Positions 9,723-20,458 of a DNA stretch of 64,000 nucleotides are shown here, one piece after another. The stretch is taken from NCBI GenBank assembly GCA_911728435.2, contig OU452213.1, positions 4,753,834 through 4,817,833 on the forward strand, given 5' to 3'. The position numbers and the translations under genes were made by a program. The notes under the pieces are model-generated. The model had not been told where the DNA came from. It ran no database searches and worked only from the letters and a program-made list of their open reading frames with translations. How positions within the stretch are numbered: the first letter of the stretch is position 1; each line of letters starts with the position of its first letter. Source of the DNA: Apoderus coryli (taxonomy: Eukaryota; Arthropoda; Insecta; Coleoptera; Attelabidae).

Positions 9723-11778
9723 TTTAAAATTTAATATATTTTTATTATAAATGGTTTGAATTGTTTGAAGTCATTACAATTTTTCGAGATGTCTCGTCTC
9801 GAAGGATTTTATCTCGTCTCGTAATTCGAGACAAAACGGCTTCGAGACGGGACGTCTTGTGTCTCTTGTCTCACAGCAACTCTAGCTACATGATATGTAG
9901 AGATAAAAAAACTAGGTATCTCTTTAAAATGTTGTAGAAAATTTAAATTAATTAAAAAGCACGTGAGGTGTAAGAAATAAAACTTCGGACTGCTCTGTAC
10001 ATACACTTTTATGAACGAAAATTTACAAAAAGAAATTCAACTATTATTAACATAATATTTATAATAAGATAAATATATTTCTAGAAAAAATATTAATAAT
10101 TATGAATTGAAATCAATATTCAAACATTAACATTCACATACAATTTTTCTGGAAAAACACACTCAACACATTTAAATTTACACTCTAAATGATGCAGTTT
10201 GATATGAGTCTTGAGCACGATTTCTGATACCGCAGCAAAATTACACATGGGCACTTGACATTTCAATAATTTCAAGTTTTCTTTCACTACTAAATCACAT
10301 TTCATATCGTTCAAGTTTTCACTAGCTTTACCAAATATCCACTGACTATATTTGGGTTGTTTCGTGATTTTAACTTGTTTCGATTCCAGTGGTTTTTTTT
10401 GAGTTTGACTCTTCATCTTGTTTTTTACCGTTGTCTTTAATATATTGCAGTTTCTTTCGAAACTACGTTCACTACATTTTAGAGTTTTTTTCCTTGGATC
10501 GCTGTGACGTTTCTGCTTTAAACAATGGATCGTTCTTAAGGATTTCATTGTTTGCAATTACTGTTTTACTTTTTGTATATTTATAAGAGAAAATTTTTAG
10601 TTTACTATACACATTCAAGACCTGGACTCAACTAAATATAAAAATTTAGGGATTATAATAATCAGAAAATAAAATTTACCTGCTTGTAGGTAGTTAAGTG
10701 ACCTTTAACAAATATCCTATGCATATATATTTTATTGTCTACCTAAAGCCACAAAGTTTCCAACTGTTATTATTTGGCCAAACGAAACCTATCTACAGGG
10801 TGTCCCATGGTGAATATTTCTAAAACGCCTGTGATTCGAATTTTCAAAATTTCGATAGCAGATAGCAAATAAGTTAGTGGCATCTGAGTATTATTTCCGG
10901 GTTTACACATCAAGTTCGTTATTTTACATGAAACACTACGTATATTATTTAATTTTCTTATTATACAGCGTGAGTCACCGTAGACGCTGTGGCAAAACTA
11001 TTCAGATTTTCAAAATTCTTTCAACGTCTGATTTTATAGAACCATTAGAACTACATTTTAAAATAGGTGCCATTTATACAGGGTGTTACATTATCCCGTA
11101 GCATGATACGTTTAAAATTGAGCGTTTAATTATTTTCATTATAAACAATTATTTTCGAGATATTGCATTTGATTAAGTTAAAAATATACATATCATTTAT
11201 TTTGAAGTCCATTGTATATTCCTAATTTCTTCTAAAACTAAATTTGTTATAATCAAAAATAGTTTTCTTATGCGTTTCTCCTTTCTCTCTTTGAGAAATA
11301 ATAAAATATATTCTGCTACTCTCTCATATTCATAGGTCTAAATAATTGTTAATAGATTGGTTGCTGTCTCTCACGCACTTATTTATTGTTTATTTATTTA
11401 TTTAATAATTTATTTGATGAAATATTTTCCCGGCAATGACTTACGATTAACTTTTCAGATTTTCTATGTAGTACCTATATTTTAATCAAAATACACTGCT
11501 CAAAAAAATTAAAGGAACACTTTTGGATAACCCTGTAATTTTTTGGCTTGCTGTTATTAACAAATGAAAATTATATATTCATAATGGATTTACATTTTAT
11601 TTTTGTGATTTGTTAAAAAATAAACGTGATTATGCTCATTTATTCGAGATAAGTTTAATATTCCACAGCAAGTACAAAAAATAAAGTGATTATGAAAATA
11701 TTCACATTTAGTTTTTATGACGCGGCAGGCTTAGAGAGCGTAAAATTTTTTATTTTTATTATTATTTATTTCCTTATA
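9723..11778. repeat. composite repeat unit, copy 3
   Basis: Starts at the tttaatatatttttattataa segment, missing the hAT-type end. It carries the motif cluster (9787-9872), the finger ORF (10120-10548), both cagggtg motifs (10797 and 11078) and a Tc1-type end (~11497). It supplies the empty target sites for the insertions in copies 1 and 5. Confidence 0.8.
10120..10548 (-). CDS. C2H2-finger protein, copy 3
   Basis: ATG at 10546-10548 in context aaacaatg gives a 142-residue frame. It is rich in Lys/Arg to residue ~75 (RHSDPRKKTLKCSERSFE and similar). The finger follows, with C-x4-C (CQVPMC; Thr to Met relative to other copies) and the KTHIKLHH histidines. After CVEC the C-terminus reads FPEKLYVNVNV instead of CSRKFVCEC, caused by a one-base change in the T/A run near 10148. 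No signal peptide or membrane segment. Upstream, a pyrimidine-poor cag precedes the ATG by ~15 bases and could be a splice acceptor. Product and function are unknown. Confidence 0.55.
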   Translation of the reverse strand: MKSLRTIHCLKQKRHSDPRKKTLKCSERSFERNCNILKTTVKNKMKSQTQKKPLESKQVKITKQPKYSQWIFGKASENLNDMKCDLVVKENLKLLKCQVPMCNFAAVSEIVLKTHIKLHHLECKFKCVECVFPEKLYVNVNV

Positions 11779-13217
11779 TTGTGCCCCACCTCTTTCAGAC
11801 CTCATGAGCCGCCACTGATAATTAAGGGTACGTATTACCAGATCACGCCCTAAGATGCTGTCTTTTTTATTAATTAAAATTTAATATATTTTTATTATAA
11901 ATGGTTTAAATTGTTTTAAGTAATTACAATTTTTCGAGGTGTCTCGTCTCGAAGAATTTCATCTCATCTCGTAATTCGAGACAAAATGCTCTCGAGACGA
12001 GACAAAACGGCTTCGAGACGAGACGAGACGTCTTGTCTTTCCTGTCTCACAGCAACTCTAGGTATATGATATGTAGAGATAAAAAAACTAGGTATCTCTT
12101 TAAAATGTTGTAGAAAATTTAAATTAATTAAAAAGCACGTGAGGTCTAATAAATAAAATAAAATTTCGGACTGCTCTGTAAATACACTTTTATGAACGAA
12201 AATTTACAAAAAGAAATTCAACCATAATATTTATAATAAGATAAATATATTTCTAGAAAAAATATGAATAATTATAAATCGAAATCAACATTCAAACATT
12301 AACATTCACATACAAATTTCCTGGAACAAATACACTCAACACATTTAAATTGACACTCTAAATGATGTAGTTTGATATGAGTCTTGAGCACGATTTCTGA
12401 TACCGCAGCAAAATTACACGTGGGCACTTGACATTTCACTAATTTCAAGGTTTCTTTCACTGCTAAATCACATTTCATATCGTTCAAGTTTTCACTAGCT
12501 TTACCAAATATCCACTGACTATATTTGGGTTGTTTCTTGATTTTAACTTGTTTCGATGCCAGTGGGTTTTTTTGAGTTTGACTCTTCATCTTGTTTTTTA
12601 CCGTTGTCTTTAATATATTGCAGTTTCTTTCGAAACTACGTTCACTACATTTTAGAGTTTTTTTCTTTGCCTCGCTGTGACAGTTCTGCTTTAAACTATG
12701 CATAGTTCTTAAGGATTTCATTGTTTGCAATTACTGTTTTACTTTTTGTATATTTATAAAACAAAATTTTTAGTTTACTATACACATTCAAGACCTGGAC
12801 TCAACTAAATATAAAAATTTAGGGATTATAATAATCAGAAAATAAAATGTACCTGCTTGTAGGTAGTTAAGTGACCTTTAACAAATATCCTATGCATATC
12901 TATTTTATTGTCTACCTAAAGCCACAAAGTTTCCAACTGTTATTATTTGGCCAAACGAAACCTATCTACAGGATGTCCCATGGTGAATATTTCTAAAACG
13001 CCTGTGATTCGAATTTTCAAAATTTCGATAGCAGATAAGTTAGTGGCATCTGAGTATTATTTCCGGTTTTACACATCAACTTCGTGATTTTAAATAAAAC
13101 ACTACGTATATTATTTAATTTTCTGATTATACAGCGTGAGTCACCGTAGACGCTGTGGCAAAACTATGCAGATTTTCAAAATTCTTTCAACGTCTGATTT
13201 TGTAGACCCATTAGTAG
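11779..13217. repeat. composite repeat unit, copy 4
   Basis: Complete from the hAT-type end (ending cgccactg at ~11817) through the motif cluster and the finger ORF. It is cut at 13217 inside the cagggtg segment (gacccattagta), where a pogo-like element begins after a TA. Confidence 0.8.
12299..12721 (-). CDS. C2H2-finger protein, copy 4
   Basis: ATG at 12719-12721 gives an intact 140-residue frame ending CSRKFVCEC. It has a basic N-terminal region, one C2H2 finger (CQVPTCNFAAVSEIVLKTH/IKLHH) at residues ~96-122, and a closing Cys cluster (CVEC, then CEC). That cluster could be half of a second finger or a short Cys knuckle. With copy 5 it is the best-preserved version. It differs from copy 5 by scattered substitutions (for example VKCQ for LKCQ, CQFKC for CKFKC). 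Same context as the other copies. Function not recognised. Confidence 0.6.
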   Translation of the reverse strand: MKSLRTMHSLKQNCHSEAKKKTLKCSERSFERNCNILKTTVKNKMKSQTQKNPLASKQVKIKKQPKYSQWIFGKASENLNDMKCDLAVKETLKLVKCQVPTCNFAAVSEIVLKTHIKLHHLECQFKCVECICSRKFVCEC

Positions 13218-14480
13218 GGTAAACCACCCAGTTATTGGACACTTAAGGAATTTTCTACGCACATATAACTGTCACGTGAGTAAACATCTCTAACAAGAGA
13301 CTAGGTCTGTGATTCTGGTATCAAATGAAGCGTATGTTTATATGACATGTATATCAACATTTAATTTGCTTGTTATTTTGACGAATTTTCGATAAAACAT
13401 GAATATATCGTTTTGTTTGGAACATCTTAGTAATTGGACATTTTTCTTAATTATTTTCTTAATTATTGAATTAAGAAAAATGTCCAATTACTAAGATTTT
13501 CCAAAAAAAACGATATATTCTCTCTGACCAATGTCAGCACAAAATTTAATTATTGGACATCAAATAGAAGTGCTTTTAAGAACTAATTTTATAAATATTA
13601 GTTAAATATTATTTTATTCTGGCAGTTCAAACAATAAAGAACCACAGTTTCTTGTAAAATATTTTATTGGGTACTACAAATTTAATACCTAATACACATA
13701 TTTGAAAGGTTCATTTTTATACATAGCAAAAAGGTCATCTCTCTTCAGTAGCACCACTAGTATATGTGTTTTCCATTTGTGTGAGTTTCGTTATTTTTAA
13801 TGTTGTCTTTAATTTATTCTTCCGGCGAATCAATGTTTGTAATTGAGCTTTAGTGAATTTTGACGTTAATATTCTTACTGTTATACACATTAATACTGAA
13901 GTATATTTCTTGACTGACAGTTCCTTCACATTCAGACTGACCATCGAACGCAGCTCTTCTTTTCACTCTCCTACTTGTAACAAATGTGACTCAAAAATAA
14001 ATCTCCATCAGCCTCATCAGGAATGTATTTTTTGGAGTGCAACGAGTGTGGAAATTGTTGTGGCATGTAATTCAAGTTCACTGTTTAGTAATTGCAATCA
14101 CTGCACTTTGATATATAAAACATGGTATCTTTTCCTTTCGTCGCTTTTCTGCGTTTTTTGTTCCTATCGCAATCTCTTTTTCTTGTTCCCTCTAGCTTTT
14201 TCTGTTCATCCTCTAATTATAGGGCACATTTTTTTTCGAAATATTCCAGATACTTTTTTAAGTTATCAACAATGAGATACGTTCTATGTGACGTTTATTT
14301 TTCCTCTCAAGCGTTGGTGGATTTGATAAGTATGCCGAAATATTTTTGACTTCTGTACTACCCATACTGCTGCTTTCTAATTACGTTATCGACCTGAAAT
14401 TCAGCTCTAAACCTAAATTTATAAACTAAACAATTATTGAGCCTAATATAACCCAAATGTGATCACATACGGTGTACACT
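13218..14480 (-). mobile_element. pogo/Tigger-like DNA element, decayed
   Basis: Begins immediately after a TA at 13216-13217 with gggtaaaccacccagttatt, and the word ttattggaca/taattggaca is repeated at its left end. The minus strand at ~13940-14360 encodes a broken lysine/glutamate-rich tail: LERKNKRHIERISFVITSKK then a KYLEYFEKKCA-type stretch and a KKRRK run. This resembles the C-terminus of pogo-type transposases that follows the DDE domain. The catalytic domain is absent. The right end could not be located. Confidence 0.5.
13401..13520. repeat. 51-bp inverted repeat around an 18-bp loop
   Basis: Arm 13401-13451 pairs with 13470-13520, with about two mismatches and a small length change. 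Both arms contain taattggaca, the same word as the element's terminus, so this may be a secondary terminal-repeat arrangement inside the pogo-like element. The transcript would form a strong hairpin. Confidence 0.75.
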
Positions 14481-14539
14481 ATTACACATTTGACACACTC
14501 TGTATATATTACCTGTAAATTGGTACATTTATTTGTTCA
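14481..14539 (+). repeat. 59-bp direct repeat flanking the inverted unit (left)
   Basis: Matches 20626-20684 with two mismatches (attacacatttgacacactc versus attacatatttggcacactc, then identical through acctgtaaattggtac). The pair brackets unit copy 5 together with its Penelope insertion. Confidence 0.85.
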
Positions 14540-15568
14540 TAAAACAATTTATTAAATTCCTTTTGTTAATTTTCATTTGTTAATAACAGCAATCCAAAAA
14601 ATTACAGGGTTATCCAAAAGTGTTCCTTTAATTTTTATGAGCAGTGTATTTTGATTAAAATATACTACATAGAAAATCTGAAAAGTTAATTGTAAGTCAG
14701 TGCCGGGAAAATATTTCATCAAATAAATTATTAAATAAATAAATAAACAATAAATAAGTGCGTGAGAGACAGCAACCAATCTATTAACAATTATTTAGAC
14801 CTATGAATATGAGAGAGTAGCAGAATATATTTTATTATTTCTCAAAGAGAGAAATGAGAAACGCATAAGAAAACTATTTTTGATTATAACAAATTTAGTT
14901 TTAGAAGAAATTAGGAATATACAGTGGACTTCAAAACAAATGATATGAATATTTTTAATTTTATCAAATGCAATATCTCGAAAATAATTGTTTATAATGA
15001 AAATAATTAAACGCTCAATTTTAAACGTAACATGCTACGGGATAATGTAACACCCTATTTTAAAATGTAGTACTAATGGGTCTACAAAATCGGACGTTGA
15101 AAGAATTTTGAAAATCTGACTAGTTTTGGCACAGCGTCTACGATGACTCACGCTGTATAATCAGAAAATTAAATAATATACGTAGTGTTTTATTTAAAAT
15201 AACGAAGTTGATGTGTAAAACCGGAAATAATACTCAGATGCCACTAACTTATCTGCTATCGAAATTTTGAAAATTCGAATCACAGGCGTTTTAGAAATAT
15301 TCACCATGGGACACCCTGTAGATAGGTTTCGTTTGGCCAAATAATAACAGTTGGAAACTTTGTGGCTGTAGGTAGACAATAAAATAGATATACATAGGAT
15401 ATTATTTGTTAAAGGTTACTTAACTACCTACAAGCAGGTACATTTTATTAACTGAATATTATAATCCCTAAATTTATATATTTAGTTGAGTCCAGGTCTT
15501 GAATGTGTATAGTAAACTAAAAATTTGCTCTTATAAATATACAAAAAGTAAAACAGTAATTACAAACA

Positions 15569-15991
15569 ATGAAATCCTTAAGAACTATCCACAGTTTAAA
15601 GCTGAAGCGTCACAGCGAGCCAAGGAAAAAAACTCTAAATTGTAGTGAACGTAGTTTCGAAAGAAACTGCAATATATTAAAGACAACGGTAAAAAACGGG
15701 ATGAAGAGTCAAACTCAAAAAAAACCACTGGATTCGAAACAAGTTAAAATCAAGAAACAACCCAAATATAGTCAGTGGATATTTGGTAAAGCTAGTGAAC
15801 ACTTGAACGATATGAAATGTGATTTAGCAGTGAAAGAAAACTTGAAATTATTGAAATGTCAAGTGCCCACGTGTAATTTTGCTGCGGTATCAGAAATCGC
15901 GCTCAAGACTCATATCAAACTGCATCATTTAGAGTGTAAATTTAAATGTGTTGAGTGTGTTTGTTCCAGAAAATTTGTATGTGAGTGTTAA
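15569..15991 (+). CDS. C2H2-finger protein, copy 5
   Basis: Intact 140-residue frame with ATG in context aaacaatg. The basic N-terminus contains HSEPRKKTLNCSERSFE. The finger is CQVPTCNFAAVSEIALKTH then IKLHH at residues ~96-122, and the end is CSRKFVCEC. Compared with copy 4 the differences are point changes only (for example EIAL for EIVL, ASEH for ASEN). It stands in the opposite orientation to the array. The PLE inserted less than 100 bp downstream of its stop. Role unknown. Confidence 0.6.
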   Translation: MKSLRTIHSLKLKRHSEPRKKTLNCSERSFERNCNILKTTVKNGMKSQTQKKPLDSKQVKIKKQPKYSQWIFGKASEHLNDMKCDLAVKENLKLLKCQVPTCNFAAVSEIALKTHIKLHHLECKFKCVECVCSRKFVCEC

Positions 15992-16175
15992 TGTTTGTAT
16001 ATTGATTTCGATTTATAATTAATATTTTTTCTAGAAATATATTTATCTTATTATAAATATTATGTTAATAATAGTATAACAGTTGAAAATCGTGTCCTCA
16101 TATAATCAAATATGTAGAAATTTTGAATTATTGGGTTATAGGACAATACTTAAGAAAAAACTCTTATTTCATAAA

Positions 16176-16219
16176 AATGCGACGTTTCGTAGTTCTTTAT
16201 TACTACTTCTTCAAGCACT
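16176..16219 (-). ncRNA. hammerhead-like motif in the Penelope arm (H3)
   Basis: Exact inverse of the motif at 20415-20458. Minus strand: helix I AGTGC/GCATT, core TTGAAGA (C3 replaced by T), one extra A, helix II GTAGT/ACTAC, GAAA, minimal helix III ACGT, cleavage triplet GTC. It lies on the strand carrying the 3' tail, so it is the sense copy. Confidence 0.6.
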
Positions 16220-16660
16220 GAAACGGTGTACAATAAGTATTAATAAACTAACAAAAAATTTTTTAATAATCATATCACCTTTTAAATCATCCAGAGTTCA
16301 TTAGAAGTATAATATGGTGTTCAAACATAACAATCAATAATACCATTGCAAAACATAATCAGTCAAAACAGAAATATAGACTATCACTATGTGTTAAAAT
16401 TTAACAATCTAAAAATTACTCAGTTGCATTGTCAATATTCATCAAAATACAACATTCTAACCATCTATCTTTATAGTCTTCAAACAACAAAAAACGAATA
16501 ACAAAACACTAAAAACGAGAAACCCACTGACATTCTTTTCAATATTCACATATATATATATATTCACTGTATGTATGCATGCATATACAGGAGGAAACAT
16601 CAAATATATCATTCGTACATTAGAATTTATAAGTTTAACTAGAATATGACAGGACTAATA

Positions 16661-18082
16661 TTAAGTATCATTCTTCTTTCTATGTTTATATAAATCAATG
16701 AGATGTAGGTATATGTTACTTAAGCCCTGTGTATCCGATCTAAGGTTGACAGTATCATTCATTTGTATGTGAATCATTTCCAATATATTTCTTTTTTGAT
16801 AATTTGATTCCTTATCCAAAATGACAGCCTCATCAAAGTTAAAATTATGACCAGTATCAAAATGGTGTTGTGCAAGTGCTGTTTTTTCCGGTTTTTGCAT
16901 GTTGATGTTTCTGCAATCAGATCTATGTTGACCAATCCTCTTTTTAAAATACTGTCTAGTTTGACCTATGTATTTCCTTTTACATTCACATTCAATGCCA
17001 TATACTAATTGAGACTGCTTAGAGGTAGGAGTGGTATCTTTAAGTTGTGTGAAAAGAGAATATCCCACTGTTGACATGTTATAAAAAGCAAATTTAACAT
17101 CAGTAGCCTTAAAACAATTTTCTATTTTATGTGAAAGACCATATATATAAGGAAACTTAAAATATTTACATTGTTGTTTTTTTTGTTGGACATTTGTTGT
17201 TATGTTTAATTTTTTCTTATTATATGCAACAATACAACGATTCACAAATGATCTAGGGTAACTATTTATTTTAAGAATGTTTTTTATTGTATCTACATTA
17301 CTATCATGGTATGTAGGATGGCTCAAATGTTCAGCTCTATACAAAAGACTGTGTATTGTAGCGACTTTCTGTTTGGTTGTGTGATGTGAATAAAAATTAA
17401 GAATTCTGTCCGAATTCATAGGTTTTCTATACCAATTTGGTTTAAGGGTACCATCATCATATCTTTGTATTTGTACATCCAAAAACGGAATTGTGCCATC
17501 CGATTCAATTTCAAGTGTAAATTGTAAATTTTCGTGGTAATTGTTGAAAAATGTCAAAATGTTTTCACATTGGTTCTTAGGAATAGCCATGATAGTATCA
17601 TCTACATAAATTTTCAGAAACTCTATTGTGAACGGCAAAGATTTTAATACAGAAGTCACAAGATCATTCATCACGATGTTGGCTAAAGTTGGACTCACTG
17701 GGTTTCCCATTGCTGTTCCGTCAAGCTGTAAATATATTACGTCCTTAAACGTGAAATAACTTGAATCAAAACTAAAGGAAACAAGGTCAAGCAAAGTTCG
17801 CTTAGGTATGTCAATGTATGCTGATATAAAAACCCAGTTTTTCTTAATTATATCTATTACCAGTTTCTTAGGTATATTAGTGAACAATGATATTACATCA
17901 ATGGACACTAAAACATAATCAGGAGGGAGAATGACATCCTGGAGGCACTTAACAAATTCAAACGAGTTTCTGACATTATATATAAAAGTAGAAGTCACAG
18001 GTGACAAAATTTCATGTAACAAGTGTGATATACTGTAGGTTGGAGAATTGATACAGCTCACAATAGGTCGCAGCGCTAATTG
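16661..18082 (-). CDS. Penelope-like RT-endonuclease, 5'-truncated copy
   Basis: Open for 474 codons from the arm edge. It lacks the DKG region and begins at LALRPIVSC. It retains RT motif A (SIDVISLFTNIP), motif B (DGTAMGNPVSPTLANI), motif C (IYVDDT) and the C-terminal GIY-YIG nuclease (VYGIECECKRKYIGQT, with R and H of KKRIGQH). It is identical in sequence to the plus-strand copy over the shared part. As it lacks the N-terminal third it is unlikely to be active alone. The frame reads on into the opposite copy as far as 18127, an artefact of the junction. Confidence 0.9.
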   Translation of the reverse strand, partial: QLALRPIVSCINSPTYSISHLLHEILSPVTSTFIYNVRNSFEFVKCLQDVILPPDYVLVSIDVISLFTNIPKKLVIDIIKKNWVFISAYIDIPKRTLLDLVSFSFDSSYFTFKDVIYLQLDGTAMGNPVSPTLANIVMNDLVTSVLKSLPFTIEFLKIYVDDTIMAIPKNQCENILTFFNNYHENLQFTLEIESDGTIPFLDVQIQRYDDGTLKPNWYRKPMNSDRILNFYSHHTTKQKVATIHSLLYRAEHLSHPTYHDSNVDTIKNILKINSYPRSFVNRCIVAYNKKKLNITTNVQQKKQQCKYFKFPYIYGLSHKIENCFKATDVKFAFYNMSTVGYSLFTQLKDTTPTSKQSQLVYGIECECKRKYIGQTRQYFKKRIGQHRSDCRNINMQKPEKTALAQHHFDTGHNFNFDEAVILDKESNYQKRNILEMIHIQMNDTVNLRSDTQGLSNIYLHLIDLYKHRKKNDT

Positions 18083-18083
18083 G

Positions 18084-19973
18084 CCTATTCCTAATATAAT
18101 AATGGATTTAGAATATTGTATTGCCAATACTATTGTGAATACCTATGATGGTAATCTCCTTAGATTGAGAGCCACAAATATAATTAATAATTTTTATAAT
18201 CACGAAAAAGTTGTCAATGACAGAGACAAATACATAAATAAATGTTTCACTAAGACAAAACATTTTCTTAAAAGCAACCCAGACATAATTATATCACGAT
18301 CAGATAAAGGCAATTCCACAGTTGTGATGAATAGAGGAGAATATGAGCAGGAAATGATTAGGATGTTATCTGATCAATCTCTTTATCAAATTTCTCCTAA
18401 AGATCCAACTACTAAGTTTCAGAATAGGGCTAATCAATTGATTGATAGTTTGAAAGTACACCTACAACTAACAAAGCAACAGGAAACTAAATTAAAAATA
18501 CATAATTCAATCCCACCTAAAATCTATGGACTTAGAAAGACACACAAAGACCAATTAGCGCTGCGACCTATTGTGAGCTGTATCAATTCTCCAACCTACA
18601 GTATATCACACTTGTTACATGAAATTTTGTCACCTGTGACTTCTACTTTTATATATAATGTCAGAAACTCGTTTGAATTTGTTAAGTGCCTCCAGGATGT
18701 CATTCTCCCTCCTGATTATGTTTTAGTGTCCATTGATGTAATATCATTGTTCACTAATATACCTAAGAAACTGGTAATAGATATAATTAAGAAAAACTGG
18801 GTTTTTATATCAGCATACATTGACATACCTAAGCGAACTTTGCTTGACCTTGTTTCCTTTAGTTTTGATTCAAGTTATTTCACGTTTAAGGACGTAATAT
18901 ATTTACAGCTTGACGGAACAGCAATGGGAAACCCAGTGAGTCCAACTTTAGCCAACATCGTGATGAATGATCTTGTGACTTCTGTATTAAAATCTTTGCC
19001 GTTCACAATAGAGTTTCTGAAAATTTATGTAGATGATACTATCATGGCTATTCCTAAGAACCAATGTGAAAACATTTTGACATTTTTCAACAATTACCAC
19101 GAAAATTTACAATTTACACTTGAAATTGAATCGGATGGCACAATTCCGTTTTTGGATGTACAAATACAAAGATATGATGATGGTACCCTTAAACCAAATT
19201 GGTATAGAAAACCTATGAATTCGGACAGAATTCTTAATTTTTATTCACATCACACAACCAAACAGAAAGTCGCTACAATACACAGTCTTTTGTATAGAGC
19301 TGAACATTTGAGCCATCCTACATACCATGATAGTAATGTAGATACAATAAAAAACATTCTTAAAATAAATAGTTACCCTAGATCATTTGTGAATCGTTGT
19401 ATTGTTGCATATAATAAGAAAAAATTAAACATAACAACAAATGTCCAACAAAAAAAACAACAATGTAAATATTTTAAGTTTCCTTATATATATGGTCTTT
19501 CACATAAAATAGAAAATTGTTTTAAGGCTACTGATGTTAAATTTGCTTTTTATAACATGTCAACAGTGGGATATTCTCTTTTCACACAACTTAAAGATAC
19601 CACTCCTACCTCTAAGCAGTCTCAATTAGTATATGGCATTGAATGTGAATGTAAAAGGAAATACATAGGTCAAACTAGACAGTATTTTAAAAAGAGGATT
19701 GGTCAACATAGATCTGATTGCAGAAACATCAACATGCAAAAACCGGAAAAAACAGCACTTGCACAACACCATTTTGATACTGGTCATAATTTTAACTTTG
19801 ATGAGGCTGTCATTTTGGATAAGGAATCAAATTATCAAAAAAGAAATATATTGGAAATGATTCACATACAAATGAATGATACTGTCAACCTTAGATCGGA
19901 TACACAGGGCTTAAGTAACATATACCTACATCTCATTGATTTATATAAACATAGAAAGAAGAATGATACTTAA
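18084..19973 (+). CDS. Penelope-like reverse transcriptase with GIY-YIG endonuclease
   Basis: Copies element RNA into DNA and nicks the target. The frame is open for ~629 codons from the junction; the first possible ATG is at ~18103. Domains in order: DKG motif (SDKGNSTVV) about 75 residues in, then PPKIYGLRKTHK (RT1), motif A with Asp (VSIDVISLFTNIP), motif B (AMGNPVSPTLAN), motif C YVDD, and a thumb with PFLDVQIQRYDDGTL. The GIY-YIG nuclease follows (LVYGIECECKRKYIGQT, catalytic Arg/His in KKRIGQH), with CxC and HHFDTGH residues that may bind zinc. Known full-length proteins are ~800 residues or more, so ~150-200 N-terminal residues are missing. No stop or frameshift. The catalytic residues are intact. 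Confidence 0.95.
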   Translation, partial: PIPNIIMDLEYCIANTIVNTYDGNLLRLRATNIINNFYNHEKVVNDRDKYINKCFTKTKHFLKSNPDIIISRSDKGNSTVVMNRGEYEQEMIRMLSDQSLYQISPKDPTTKFQNRANQLIDSLKVHLQLTKQQETKLKIHNSIPPKIYGLRKTHKDQLALRPIVSCINSPTYSISHLLHEILSPVTSTFIYNVRNSFEFVKCLQDVILPPDYVLVSIDVISLFTNIPKKLVIDIIKKNWVFISAYIDIPKRTLLDLVSFSFDSSYFTFKDVIYLQLDGTAMGNPVSPTLANIVMNDLVTSVLKSLPFTIEFLKIYVDDTIMAIPKNQCENILTFFNNYHENLQFTLEIESDGTIPFLDVQIQRYDDGTLKPNWYRKPMNSDRILNFYSHHTTKQKVATIHSLLYRAEHLSHPTYHDSNVDTIKNILKINSYPRSFVNRCIVAYNKKKLNITTNVQQKKQQCKYFKFPYIYGLSHKIENCFKATDVKFAFYNMSTVGYSLFTQLKDTTPTSKQSQLVYGIECECKRKYIGQTRQYFKKRIGQHRSDCRNINMQKPEKTALAQHHFDTGHNFNFDEAVILDKESNYQKRNILEMIHIQMNDTVNLRSDTQGLSNIYLHLIDLYKHRKKNDT

Positions 19974-20414
19974 TATTAGTCCTGTCATATTCTAGTTAAA
20001 CTTATAAATTCTAATGTACGAATGATATATTTGATGTTTCCTCCTGTATATGCATGCATACATACAGTGAATATATATATATATGTGAATATTGAAAAGA
20101 ATGTCAGTGGGTTTCTCGTTTTTAGTGTTTTGTTATTCGTTTTTTGTTGTTTGAAGACTATAAAGATAGATGGTTAAAATGTTGTATTTTGATGAATATT
20201 GACAATGCAACTGAGTAATTTTTAGATTGTTAAATTTTAACACATAGTGATAGTCTATATTTCTGTTTTGACTGATTATGTTTTGCAATGGTATTATTGA
20301 TTGTTATGTTTGAACACCATATTATACTTCTAATGAACTCTGGATGATTTAAAAGGTGATATGATTATTAAAAAATTTTTTGTTAGTTTATTAATACTTA
20401 TTGTACACCGTTTC

Positions 20415-20458
20415 AGTGCTTGAAGAAGTAGTAATAAAGAACTACGAAACGTCGCATT
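20415..20458 (+). ncRNA. hammerhead-like motif in the Penelope arm (H4)
   Basis: Same motif as H3, on the plus strand, ~440 bp downstream of the RT stop and ~65 bp from the element edge. Core TTGAAGA at 20420-20426, extra A at 20427, helix II GTAGT (20428-20432) with ACTAC (20441-20445), GAAA at 20446-20449, then CGTC and GCATT. The C3-to-T change would probably weaken cleavage. The position matches the ribozyme known from terminal repeats of Penelope-like elements. Confidence 0.6.

Noticed and set aside
13853..14349. Two overlapping plus-strand frames of 140 and 75 codons rich in Phe/Ser
   Set aside because: They are antisense shadows of the Lys/Glu-rich pogo-like C-terminus on the minus strand.
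18048..18083. First 12 codons of the open frame at 18048-19973
   Set aside because: These bases belong to the inverted arm; the real plus-strand Penelope copy starts at 18084. The same applies to the minus frame above 18083.
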